13,929 nt of DNA, from positions 1-13,929 of the forward strand of contig JBLINY010000114.1 of the NCBI GenBank assembly GCA_047638695.1, read 5' to 3'. The notes below the pieces were generated by a model. The model searched no databases, had not been told where the DNA came from, and saw nothing but the letters and a program-made list of their open reading frames with translations. Every line of letters begins with the position of its first letter. Positions within the stretch are counted from its first letter, which is position 1. The position numbers were made by a program, and so were the translations under genes. Below are positions 1 through 6,751 of the stretch, one piece after another. Source of the stretch: JAHECQ01 sp047638695. GTDB lineage: Bacteria > Actinomycetota > Acidimicrobiia > Acidimicrobiales > SZUA-35.

Positions 1-182
1 CCGGTAAGGCCGGGCATCTTCATGTCGGTGACGAGAATATGGTAGGCGGTGGCCTTCATTGCCCTGATTGCGTCCTCCCCTGACGTCGAAAAGTCGGCCT
101 CCCAGTGGTCGGCGGCGAAGATCAGGGCGTTTTCGATCCCTGCCAGAATTCGGGGCTCGTCGTCAACGAAGAGGATCTTCAT
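1..182 (-). CDS. Response regulator, receiver domain (partial, cut by window edge)
   Basis: The minus strand from the ATG at 182-180 reads MKILFVDDEPRILAGIENAL, and about 60 residues are visible before the window ends. This is the first half of a CheY-like receiver domain. The acidic pair D7/D8 is present. VTDMKMPG places the phospho-acceptor aspartate at residue 53. The start ATG overlaps the TGA of the upstream membrane kinase (ATGA, 182-179), so the regulator is translationally coupled to the kinases and is probably their phosphotransfer partner. The opening ILFVDDEPRIL...W...FSTSGEDA resembles receivers that carry HDOD or HD-GYP output domains. That output is inferred, because the C-terminal part lies outside the window. 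Confidence 0.9.
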   Translation of the reverse strand, partial: MKILFVDDEPRILAGIENALIFAADHWEADFSTSGEDAIRAMKATAYHILVTDMKMPGLT

Positions 183-1675
183 GATGTGGTTTCGGTGTTT
201 GTGGGGGTGTGTGTGGTTGGGAGGGTGATCGTGAAGGTGGTGCCTTGGCCTGGGGTTGAGGCGACGGTGAGGCTTCCGTTGTGTTCGGAAACGATCACCT
301 GATGAGCAATTGCCAGTCCTTGCCCGGTCCCCTTCCCAACCTCTTTGGTCGTGAAGAAATGGTCGAAGACCTTGGCCAGGTTCTCTTCGCTGATACCGGC
401 CCCGTTGTCACCAATCGAGACCTGCACAGCCTCACCATCATCGATCACCGACGTCGCAATCGTGATCACACCCTCGGTGTCGCCATGACGATCCAAAATC
501 GCGTGCGTCGCATTGACGATCATGTTCAACCAAACCTGATTCAACGGCCCAAGATTGCCATCAACCAACGGCAAGTCTTCCGCCAATTCGGTCTCAATAC
601 GGGCCGCGTACTTCCACTCGCTCCGGCACACCATCATCGTCGTGTTGATCCCCTCGTTCAGATCCACGGGCGCCATCTCGCCTGAGCCAGGATGAGAGAA
701 CCGTTTCATCGCCGTCACGATTCTCGATACGTTCTCTACACCAGCTAACGCGTCGTCGGCTGCCTTCGGGGCCCGTTCGGCCAGCATCACCAGCTTCGAC
801 TTCTGTAGCGTTTCGATCAGCACCTGACGATCATCCGCTGACGCACCGTCAGCCACCGCCGCCTGGGCCGCCTCGGCCACACCCAACAAACGAACAATCG
901 TCGCCTTCAAGAAATGAGTGTTGTCCCCGATGTACTGCATCGGCGTATTGATCTCGTGAGCAATACCAGCAGCCAACTGCCCAACCGACTCCAACTTCTG
1001 CGCCTGCAACAACTCAGCTTGGGCTATCTGCAATTCAGACAGCCGCTCCCTCGCGAGTCGCTGTGCAGCCTCGGAGAAGTTCCACCCGATAATGAGCACA
1101 ATGACGAGGGCGACGACGAAGAGGGCATGAATGATGCCCCACCTGATCGGATTGTTGATCGCTGCTTCGTGGTTGTAGACCGACTCAGGTCGGATGGTGC
1201 CGAACACGGCGTGGTGGAAAACAATGAACCCAGCCGAGCCGATGAATGCTCGCCAATCCTGGTACAGCGCCACGAGCGGAAGGAGAACGAAGAAAAGGAA
1301 ATGCGACTCGATCTGACCATCGGTGAAATGAACCAACAACGATGACGCCGCCATGAGAGCAAAGGCGACGGAGAACGTTGCGACGGCGCGGCTTGAGACC
1401 CGTGCTCCGACAACGATCGCGAACGCCATCGGACTCAGCTCGAGCAACGTGTGAGCAACGCTATCATCGCCCGCACTGCCGATAGCTAACAGAAGGAGGA
1501 ACAGCCCGATCGAACAGAACACAGCAAATCGGTGGCGCAACGCGAAAGACTGGTCGTCGATCCGGTGACCCTCCGGGAGGCGCTCGAGCAGGACCGCCAG
1601 GCGCGAACCTGGCGGGCTGTCGGGTATCACCGACCGGTTGGAGGTGGTGCTCGGCGGAGGTCTGATTGCGGTCAT
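179..1675 (-). CDS. Membrane-sensor histidine kinase (TM sensor + HisKA/HATPase)
   Basis: A 498-residue sensor kinase. Residues 1-45 are cytosolic. About six hydrophobic segments follow (near 51-66, 75-93, 97-115, 125-138, 143-158 and 180-198), forming an integral membrane sensor with the signature ESHF (123-126), LYQDW (137-141) and HH (154-155). That signature is seen in membrane input domains of actinobacterial kinases and GGDEF proteins. A short linker helix leads to the H box (AAGIAHEINTPMQYIGDN, phospho-acceptor near H240). The N box (LNQVWLNMIVNATHAI), G1 (DNGAGI) and F/G2 (FDHFFTTKEVGKGTGQGLAI) are intact, so it should be active. The start ATG at 1675 overlaps the TGA of the upstream PAS kinase (ATGA), and its own stop overlaps the response-regulator start. 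From residue 222 to near the end it is identical, DNA included, to the neighbouring kinase. The ligand is unknown. Confidence 0.93.
   Translation of the reverse strand: MTAIRPPPSTTSNRSVIPDSPPGSRLAVLLERLPEGHRIDDQSFALRHRFAVFCSIGLFLLLLAIGSAGDDSVAHTLLELSPMAFAIVVGARVSSRAVATFSVAFALMAASSLLVHFTDGQIESHFLFFVLLPLVALYQDWRAFIGSAGFIVFHHAVFGTIRPESVYNHEAAINNPIRWGIIHALFVVALVIVLIIGWNFSEAAQRLARERLSELQIAQAELLQAQKLESVGQLAAGIAHEINTPMQYIGDNTHFLKATIVRLLGVAEAAQAAVADGASADDRQVLIETLQKSKLVMLAERAPKAADDALAGVENVSRIVTAMKRFSHPGSGEMAPVDLNEGINTTMMVCRSEWKYAARIETELAEDLPLVDGNLGPLNQVWLNMIVNATHAILDRHGDTEGVITIATSVIDDGEAVQVSIGDNGAGISEENLAKVFDHFFTTKEVGKGTGQGLAIAHQVIVSEHNGSLTVASTPGQGTTFTITLPTTHTPTNTETTS
187..1014. repeat. 828-bp perfect direct repeat, copy 1 (kinase core of membrane kinase)
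   Basis: Reading line by line against 1695-2522 (offset 1508), I found no mismatch across 828 bases. Bases just outside differ: 186 against 1694, and 1015 against 2523. The copy starts 6 bases before the stop codon of the membrane kinase and ends in the linker helix just upstream of the H box, so it spans exactly the reusable catalytic half. Confidence 0.95.
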
Positions 1676-2943
1676 CGTGTGTCTCCGACCCTCTTGGTTT
1701 CGGTGTTTGTGGGGGTGTGTGTGGTTGGGAGGGTGATCGTGAAGGTGGTGCCTTGGCCTGGGGTTGAGGCGACGGTGAGGCTTCCGTTGTGTTCGGAAAC
1801 GATCACCTGATGAGCAATTGCCAGTCCTTGCCCGGTCCCCTTCCCAACCTCTTTGGTCGTGAAGAAATGGTCGAAGACCTTGGCCAGGTTCTCTTCGCTG
1901 ATACCGGCCCCGTTGTCACCAATCGAGACCTGCACAGCCTCACCATCATCGATCACCGACGTCGCAATCGTGATCACACCCTCGGTGTCGCCATGACGAT
2001 CCAAAATCGCGTGCGTCGCATTGACGATCATGTTCAACCAAACCTGATTCAACGGCCCAAGATTGCCATCAACCAACGGCAAGTCTTCCGCCAATTCGGT
2101 CTCAATACGGGCCGCGTACTTCCACTCGCTCCGGCACACCATCATCGTCGTGTTGATCCCCTCGTTCAGATCCACGGGCGCCATCTCGCCTGAGCCAGGA
2201 TGAGAGAACCGTTTCATCGCCGTCACGATTCTCGATACGTTCTCTACACCAGCTAACGCGTCGTCGGCTGCCTTCGGGGCCCGTTCGGCCAGCATCACCA
2301 GCTTCGACTTCTGTAGCGTTTCGATCAGCACCTGACGATCATCCGCTGACGCACCGTCAGCCACCGCCGCCTGGGCCGCCTCGGCCACACCCAACAAACG
2401 AACAATCGTCGCCTTCAAGAAATGAGTGTTGTCCCCGATGTACTGCATCGGCGTATTGATCTCGTGAGCAATACCAGCAGCCAACTGCCCAACCGACTCC
2501 AACTTCTGCGCCTGCAACAACTGCTGTTCCAGCCGGACAACCTCGGTTCGATCCTCGATCGCCGACACCATCCCGGAAACCGCCCCAGTGTCATCTCGAA
2601 GCGGGACGAGGGTCCGACGCAGCTGCTTGTGGCCCACCGCAGCAAAATCGCCGATGAAGTCGTCCTGAACCACGGTGTTGCCAACACTCATCACCTCCTC
2701 GTGAAGCGAGTCGTACAACTCACCGTTCGGAACAAGCTCACCCAGCGTGCGACCGAGAATATCCACACGCGCCCGACCAAAAGTCTTGACCAACGTGTCG
2801 TTACAGCCGACTATCTGCCCCTCCCGGTTCTTCCAGAATATGCTGAACGGAATGTGGTCGAGAACCGACTGAAGGACCCCACACGTGCGTTGGGGATTGC
2901 CCTCAACAAGGAAATCGATTGCTGCGGGACTGACCTCGGGCAT
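1672..2943 (-). CDS. PAS-domain soluble histidine kinase
   Basis: A 423-residue cytosolic sensor kinase and the first gene of the operon. Residues about 21-133 form a PAS fold: LQSVLDHIPFSIFWKNREGQIVGCND at the start, and a C-terminal strand of the type RRTLVPLRDDTGAVSGMVSAIEDRTE. No membrane segment is visible. A coiled linker (EVVRLEQQLLQAQKLESV) joins it to the H box (AAGIAHEINTP, phospho-acceptor near H160), followed by intact N, G1, F and G2 boxes. The ATG at 2943 has a strong ribosome binding site, AAGGAGG at 2957-2951, 7 nt away. The stop overlaps the start of the membrane kinase. The catalytic half is identical to that of the membrane kinase, so both probably phosphorylate the same regulator in response to different inputs. 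The PAS ligand or cofactor cannot be told from sequence. Confidence 0.93.
   Translation of the reverse strand: MPEVSPAAIDFLVEGNPQRTCGVLQSVLDHIPFSIFWKNREGQIVGCNDTLVKTFGRARVDILGRTLGELVPNGELYDSLHEEVMSVGNTVVQDDFIGDFAAVGHKQLRRTLVPLRDDTGAVSGMVSAIEDRTEVVRLEQQLLQAQKLESVGQLAAGIAHEINTPMQYIGDNTHFLKATIVRLLGVAEAAQAAVADGASADDRQVLIETLQKSKLVMLAERAPKAADDALAGVENVSRIVTAMKRFSHPGSGEMAPVDLNEGINTTMMVCRSEWKYAARIETELAEDLPLVDGNLGPLNQVWLNMIVNATHAILDRHGDTEGVITIATSVIDDGEAVQVSIGDNGAGISEENLAKVFDHFFTTKEVGKGTGQGLAIAHQVIVSEHNGSLTVASTPGQGTTFTITLPTTHTPTNTETKRVGDTR
1695..2522. repeat. 828-bp perfect direct repeat, copy 2 (kinase core of PAS kinase)
   Basis: Same orientation as 187-1014, with a period of 1508 bp. Crossover between the copies would remove the membrane sensor region and leave a PAS kinase carrying the copy-1 C-terminus, still overlapping the response-regulator start. 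Confidence 0.95.
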
Positions 2944-2950
2944 GCTTCAC

Positions 2951-2957
2951 CCTCCTT
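2951..2957 (-). promoter_or_regulatory. Strong ribosome binding site of PAS kinase
   Basis: AAGGAGG on the minus strand, 7 nt before the ATG at 2943. It fixes the start of the PAS kinase and is the only clear Shine-Dalgarno site in this operon. The two downstream genes start by ATGA overlap. Confidence 0.85.
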
Positions 2958-3104
2958 GTCGACGTACCGCGAAGTATCGGAGACAGTTCCACCACCATTA
3001 GTCAACCGCGTCGATTTTGCCTATACATGCGGTCGACGTGCACTGTGGGTTGAGCGGTGTCACTGGCCCGGACAATTCCTCGTTGGGGCCTGCCCGGCGC
3101 GATT

Positions 3105-3182
3105 CTAAATGAGTCTCCCTCCGAAGGCGTTGAGGGCGGGCCTCCACCGGTTCATCCAACGAGCAGCCCCTTTGCCGCGGCT
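3105..3182 (-). pseudogene. IS256-family transposase C-terminal remnant
   Basis: The minus strand reads SRGKGAARWMNRWRPALNAF, then GGRLI and a TAG stop at 3107-3105. This resembles the tail of IS256-family (mutator-type) transposases, usually R-W-x-x-R-W-[KR]-x-A-L-N-A-F-A-[IV]-T-F-x-[DG]-R. The few residues normally between NAF and the final GR are missing. Only about 25 residues survive of a protein normally about 400 long, with no catalytic residues and no recognisable terminal inverted repeat. Family assignment is from memory of the motif. Confidence 0.6.
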
Positions 3183-3382
3183 GACACCGTCATGGCTGAC
3201 CAGCGACCAGGGTGTCACGGATGGAGGGGAGTGGTCCCAGTTGGGTTTGCCGGCGTAGAGCAGGGCTCAGATCCGGTAGTCTTCGAAGTTCATCAGCCCA
3301 GTCAAGAGCCGGCGGGCCCGGTACAACGGATCGTCTCTGCGGCCTCGATGCCCGAACTCCTCGTTCTAGACACGGGCGGCCA
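3183..3382 (-). pseudogene. ISL3-family transposase remnant with internal deletion
   Basis: The minus strand reads EFGHRGRRDDPLYRARRLLTG followed at once by LMNFEDYRI-stop-ALLYAGKPNWD. In ISL3-family (IS204/IS1001/IS1096/IS1165) transposases of actinobacteria, the GHRGRxxDPLYRxRRLL segment and the NYRxRALLYAGKPNWD tail are separated by well over a hundred residues, so most of the intervening part has been deleted. A TGA at 3269-3267 replaces the expected arginine codon (CGA to TGA), and another stop lies just upstream near 3358. The reading frame runs on into the IS256-like tail, probably by chance. The fragment is non-functional. Confidence 0.65.
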
Positions 3383-3692
3383 GCGTACGTCACCGAACCA
3401 GTGCGAGTCTCCATCTGAACGCCACTGGAACAAGGGCCTCTCACCTATCGATACTAATTGACGTCAGCTCCTATCTCGCCGAAGACAATCTCATCGTGGC
3501 CCTGACGAGCCCCATCGATCGACCGCATCGAGGCGACACACCACCCCAGAAGCGCTCGATAACACCACCAAGGCCAAGTCAGAAACGACCCGGCCGACCA
3601 TCCCAGAATGCATGATATGTGGTGGAAGCGATCGTGTGTGTCGCCTCGTTGGCCTGGAGCCAGCAGCGGGGACTGTCTCCCTTCAGCCGTTT
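3383..3692. other. Stretch with no recognisable gene
   Basis: About 310 bases between the transposase debris and the hydrolase remnant. I translated both strands and found only short frames with no recognised motif. No tRNA-like clover, inverted-repeat pair or hairpin-plus-T-run terminator stands out. It is probably more decayed sequence. Confidence 0.5.
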
Positions 3693-4117
3693 CTACGCTG
3701 GTCTAGTGCTGCGGAGAAAGCCGAGCAGCGCGGTGGTCGCGGCCGGATCGCTGCTGATCATCATGCTCGAACCCTCAAGGATCTCAACTCGGCCTGAGGG
3801 CAGCAGATCGGCGAGCGCTTGGGCGTCGACCAGACGCTGCACGGGGTCCAGCTGCTCAGAGAAGAAGTTGGGGCGAGTTCTCGGCGCATCAGCAACAGCA
3901 CGGGACAAGTGACGGAGTCGAGCAGGTCGGTGACATCGTCGCCCGACGTGGCCGCCATGGTCGCGAAGAAGTCCGCCCGGTCGGTAGTGGCTTGGAAGTA
4001 CTTCGCAAAAAGAACCTGGAGTCGGGTCTTTCCCGCCCCGCCACGCTGGGTTCGCTGTGCCGACCATCTCAAGAGTTGGTAGGTGCCGGGCCTGTCGGCG
4101 GCGGCCGCTTTCGGCAA
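3693..4117 (-). pseudogene. Frameshifted alpha/beta-hydrolase C-terminal remnant
   Basis: Two overlapping minus-strand frames together make a plausible alpha/beta-hydrolase C-terminus. Frame one (from about 4117) gives FATMAATSGDDVTDLLDSVTCPVLLL, the helix-plus-strand before the catalytic acid. Near 3870 the reading must shift to a second frame giving NFFSEQLDPVQRLVDAQALADLLPSGRVEILEGSSMMISSDPAATTALLGFL, which has the usual end-of-domain layout. The catalytic histidine expected in the GxGH motif is replaced (GSSMM), and the nucleophile elbow is absent. A frameshift plus missing catalytic residues argues for a dead gene. Family assignment rests on pattern only. Confidence 0.5.
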
Positions 4118-4289
4118 GGCATGTTTCGTTGTCGCAATCCGGGCCGGTTCATGTTCGGTCGGTCCTGTCTGGGTTGTGGCGGCGTTTTGCGGTGGCGGTC
4201 GGGCCGGTTAACCCCTGGGCCCGGTCGTCGCCGCTACAACCTCACGCCGGACCGCCTCATTTTGGACGGCCGCTGGGCGGACGTCACCA

Positions 4290-5189
4290 TTACGGGCTGG
4301 AAGCGGTGATGTTCGACATGAGGTTCGTTGCGCTCGTGCCGCCCACTTCGATTTGGCAGAAACCGTTGGCGACAGCCGTGTTTCGGTCCCCCCACCTAGC
4401 TACAGCTTGGCCCCTGAAATATGCGGAGGTGGCCGTCTTGTAACTACCGTTGCTAGCGTTAGCCAGCCCAAACTTGGCCGTGACCGTCGCCAAGTTGTTG
4501 CTGCCAGCGAAGGCTGAAGCTTCGGTGCCGTCACCGATAGCGGTCGCCGCATTGTTGTCACCGTTGCTTGCGTTGGCGGAGGCGTTGACGCCGTTGGCGG
4601 CCGTTGCTTTGGTGCGGTTGCCGTCGGCTGTGGCCGTGTTGTTGTCGCCTGTCTGGGCGTCAGGATCGGTCCAGATGCCGTGGCCTACAGCGATGTTGGG
4701 CGCCGTGCCGGTCGTCGGATGGCTGCTGCAACCGGCGAAGCCGTTCTGGATGACTTGGGCACCGTCGATGGACACGCAGATGTGTTCCTTGTTGACGTCG
4801 AGGGTGCCATCGCCGTTCGAGTCGTCTTCGCAGGCGTCACCCTTGGCTGAGCCGTACCGGTCGGACTGGTCAGCATTCGCTATGGCTGGGCAGTTGTCGT
4901 CTCCGTCGTTCACTCCGTCGCCGTCGGTGTCGGATGTGACCGGAACACAGTTGTCATCGAACACGTAGTCGAGCATGTCTGATACTAGTCCGCCTGGCGT
5001 GCCGTCGCCGTGGGCGAGGTGTTTGTCGAAGCTGTTGTCGTCGACATTGATCAGGCTGTATTCGCCCTGCGAGTTGATGTGGCAGACCTCGGACTTGTCG
5101 GCGCCAGCCAACGATGCCGTCGTGAACCCGAGTAGCGATGCCAGTACGGCGATCACGAAACCCACCGCTAGCTTTCTTGTTTTCAACAT
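4290..5189 (-). CDS. Secreted protein with thrombospondin type-3 segment and YadA-head-like repeats
   Basis: A 299-residue protein when started at the ATG at 5189. This start is chosen because it gives a textbook signal peptide: MLKTRK, a hydrophobic core to about residue 25, then SLA-GADKS. The open frame extends upstream to 5321, but that part is not signal-like. Residues 33-69 (EVCHINSQGEYSLINVDD...HLAHGDGTPGG) match a Cys/His-rich motif seen in exported proteins. Residues 85-130 (SDTDGDGVNDGDDNCPAIANADQSD...GDACEDDSNGDGTLD) are a thrombospondin type-3 calcium-binding segment. Residues 180-275 hold repeats such as TGDNNTATADG, NGDNNAATAIGDG, AGSNNLATV and WGDRNTAVANG, with the roughly 14-residue rhythm of YadA-type adhesin heads. 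No LPXTG, C-terminal membrane helix or autotransporter anchor is visible, so it is probably released or wall-associated. The ligand is unknown. Confidence 0.8.
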   Translation of the reverse strand: MLKTRKLAVGFVIAVLASLLGFTTASLAGADKSEVCHINSQGEYSLINVDDNSFDKHLAHGDGTPGGLVSDMLDYVFDDNCVPVTSDTDGDGVNDGDDNCPAIANADQSDRYGSAKGDACEDDSNGDGTLDVNKEHICVSIDGAQVIQNGFAGCSSHPTTGTAPNIAVGHGIWTDPDAQTGDNNTATADGNRTKATAANGVNASANASNGDNNAATAIGDGTEASAFAGSNNLATVTAKFGLANASNGSYKTATSAYFRGQAVARWGDRNTAVANGFCQIEVGGTSATNLMSNITASSP

Positions 5190-5372
5190 GAGATTGGCCC
5201 CGCCGTTTGGGGTGTGACGGCCGGCTATCGCCGCACTATCGGCCAACGTAACCCACCAACTTCTTTCACGCCTGGTAACTGGTCGCCTACTCTCGGCGAT
5301 TCTGTGGCACATTCGTGTCACGGTGACGATTTCGGACCATTAATCCGAGTATGTCCCCTTGTCAGAGCCTTA

Positions 5373-5751
<379 letters not shown>

Positions 5752-5766
5752 CAGAAGCGTAGGGGG

Positions 5767-6165
5767 TCAGGAGCGCGACAGGCGCCGACGGTTCCAATCG
5801 GCGAAGACTGCTCCGGCAACGCCACAGGTGGCGGCGAACAATGCGGCCAGGGGATACGTGAAGAGGTTGATGTCGTCACCGGCCGCCAATCGGCGAAGAA
5901 GGCCGAAGAGTTGGACGACGACGTAACACGACAGCGCAGCCGCTGCTCCGTGCATCATCGGCGTGTCGGTTCGGCGATTCCCGGCGACATAGCCAGCCAC
6001 CACAAAGCCGATCAAGATCAGGAACGAGAAGAGAAACGCAAGGTTGCTGCTGCTGTCGCTGCTTGCGAGGACGGCGCTGATCAGGGCTGCAGGGATGATG
6101 AGCGCCAGTCCGTATCCGGCTCCGAACCGCACCACTGGCCAATCGAGGTTGCGCACAACCCGCAT
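5767..6165 (-). CDS. Small four-helix membrane protein, unknown function
   Basis: A 132-residue protein with four predicted membrane helices (about 14-34, 42-61, 71-91 and 101-121). It has a basic N-terminus (MRVVRNLDWPVVR) and a basic C-terminus (NRRRLSRS). Gly/Ala-rich helices with GFVVAGYVAGNRR and GAAAALSCYVVVQ resemble small actinobacterial membrane proteins of unassigned function, loosely like the TIGR04086 type. No catalytic or transport motif is seen. It is divergent from the rubrerythrin gene across about 108 bases and lies immediately upstream of rnpB on the same strand. The start ATG has only a weak upstream GCAGG-type ribosome binding site. Confidence 0.75.
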   Translation of the reverse strand: MRVVRNLDWPVVRFGAGYGLALIIPAALISAVLASSDSSSNLAFLFSFLILIGFVVAGYVAGNRRTDTPMMHGAAAALSCYVVVQLFGLLRRLAAGDDINLFTYPLAALFAATCGVAGAVFADWNRRRLSRS

Positions 6166-6223
6166 CGTACCTGCGGTGATGTGGCGCTCAAGGCCGCTAG
6201 AAACGCTGAAAGCACGAAGCCAT

Positions 6224-6254
6224 TCAGAACTGAGAAGAAGCCATTCAGGACTGA
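6224..6254. promoter_or_regulatory. Two operator-like palindromes 21 bp apart upstream of rubrerythrin
   Basis: TCAGAACTGA at 6224-6233 and TCAGGACTGA at 6245-6254 fit the dyad TCAG-NN-CTGA. They sit within a 21-bp direct repeat (6217-6237 and 6238-6258), so the dyads are spaced by two helical turns. They lie in the divergent intergenic region and end about 5 bases before the rubrerythrin ribosome binding site. That placement fits a dimeric repressor, but the regulator is unknown. Confidence 0.4.
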
Positions 6255-6273
6255 GAACTAAGAGGAGCGATCT

Positions 6274-6693
6274 GTGGCCGAACTCAGGGGATCAAGGACC
6301 GAAGCGAATCTTCGGCACGCACTGGCCGCCGAGAGCATCGCCAGCCGCCGTTACCTCTTCTTTGCTCAGAAGGCCGACGTCGAGGGCCAACCCGAAGCCG
6401 CGGCCCTGTTTCGTTCGATCGCCGAAGGCGAGACCGGACACGCATTTGGTCACCTCGAATTTCTTTCAGAGCTGGGCGATCCAGTCACGAGACAACCGCT
6501 TGACTCGACCGAGGACAACCTGAAGTCGGCAATTGCCAGCGAGACCCTCGAGTACACCGAGATGTATCCGAGCTTCTCGGAAATCGCCCGTGACGAGGGT
6601 TTCAGCGAGATAGCGGAATGGCTCGAAAGTCTGGTCCGGGCCGAGAAGGGTCATGCGGAACGGCTGAGCGACGGCCTGAGCTCGCTCACCTGA
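6274..6693 (+). CDS. Rubrerythrin-family diiron protein (no rubredoxin domain)
   Basis: A 139-residue ferritin-like four-helix protein, probably a cytosolic peroxide or oxidative-stress protein. The GTG start at 6274 is chosen because AAGAGGAG (6259-6266) lies 7 bases upstream. Diiron ligands are visible: E20 (ALAAESIASRRYLFF), E53-x-x-H56 (AEGETGHAFGH), E90/E93 in helix 3 (SETLEYTEMY) and E124-x-x-H127 (RAEKGHAERL). The C-terminal CxxC rubredoxin module of classical rubrerythrin is absent. This short form is common in actinobacteria and acidobacteria. The substrate (H2O2) is inferred from family. Tandem operator-like palindromes precede it. trpD follows on the same strand after a short gap. 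Confidence 0.92.
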   Translation: MAELRGSRTEANLRHALAAESIASRRYLFFAQKADVEGQPEAAALFRSIAEGETGHAFGHLEFLSELGDPVTRQPLDSTEDNLKSAIASETLEYTEMYPSFSEIARDEGFSEIAEWLESLVRAEKGHAERLSDGLSSLT

Positions 6694-6751
6694 GGCGCCG
6701 GTTGAGGGAATGGCCTACTTGCCGGGCGGGGGGAGTGGCTACGGTGCGACC

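Noticed and set aside
281..2193. Identical 134-residue plus-strand frames at 281-685 and 1789-2193
   Set aside because: They are antisense shadows of the duplicated kinase core, and their identity simply reflects the DNA repeat.
2958..3010. Possible promoter for the kinase operon (TTGACT ... GATACT)
   Set aside because: The spacer is 21 bp, too long for a sigma-70-type promoter, and no better -10 lies at 16-18 bp.
3057..3461. Plus-strand 134-residue frame
   Set aside because: It is antisense to transposase remnants, with low-complexity composition and no recognisable motif or ribosome binding site.
5283..5299. Hairpin TCGCC-TACTCTC-GGCGA between rnpB and the secreted-protein gene
   Set aside because: The stem is only 5 bp with no T-run. 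It does not qualify as a terminator or a known riboswitch.
6217..6258. CRISPR-like repeat
   Set aside because: The 21-bp units are directly adjacent with no spacers, there are only two copies, and no cas gene is nearby.
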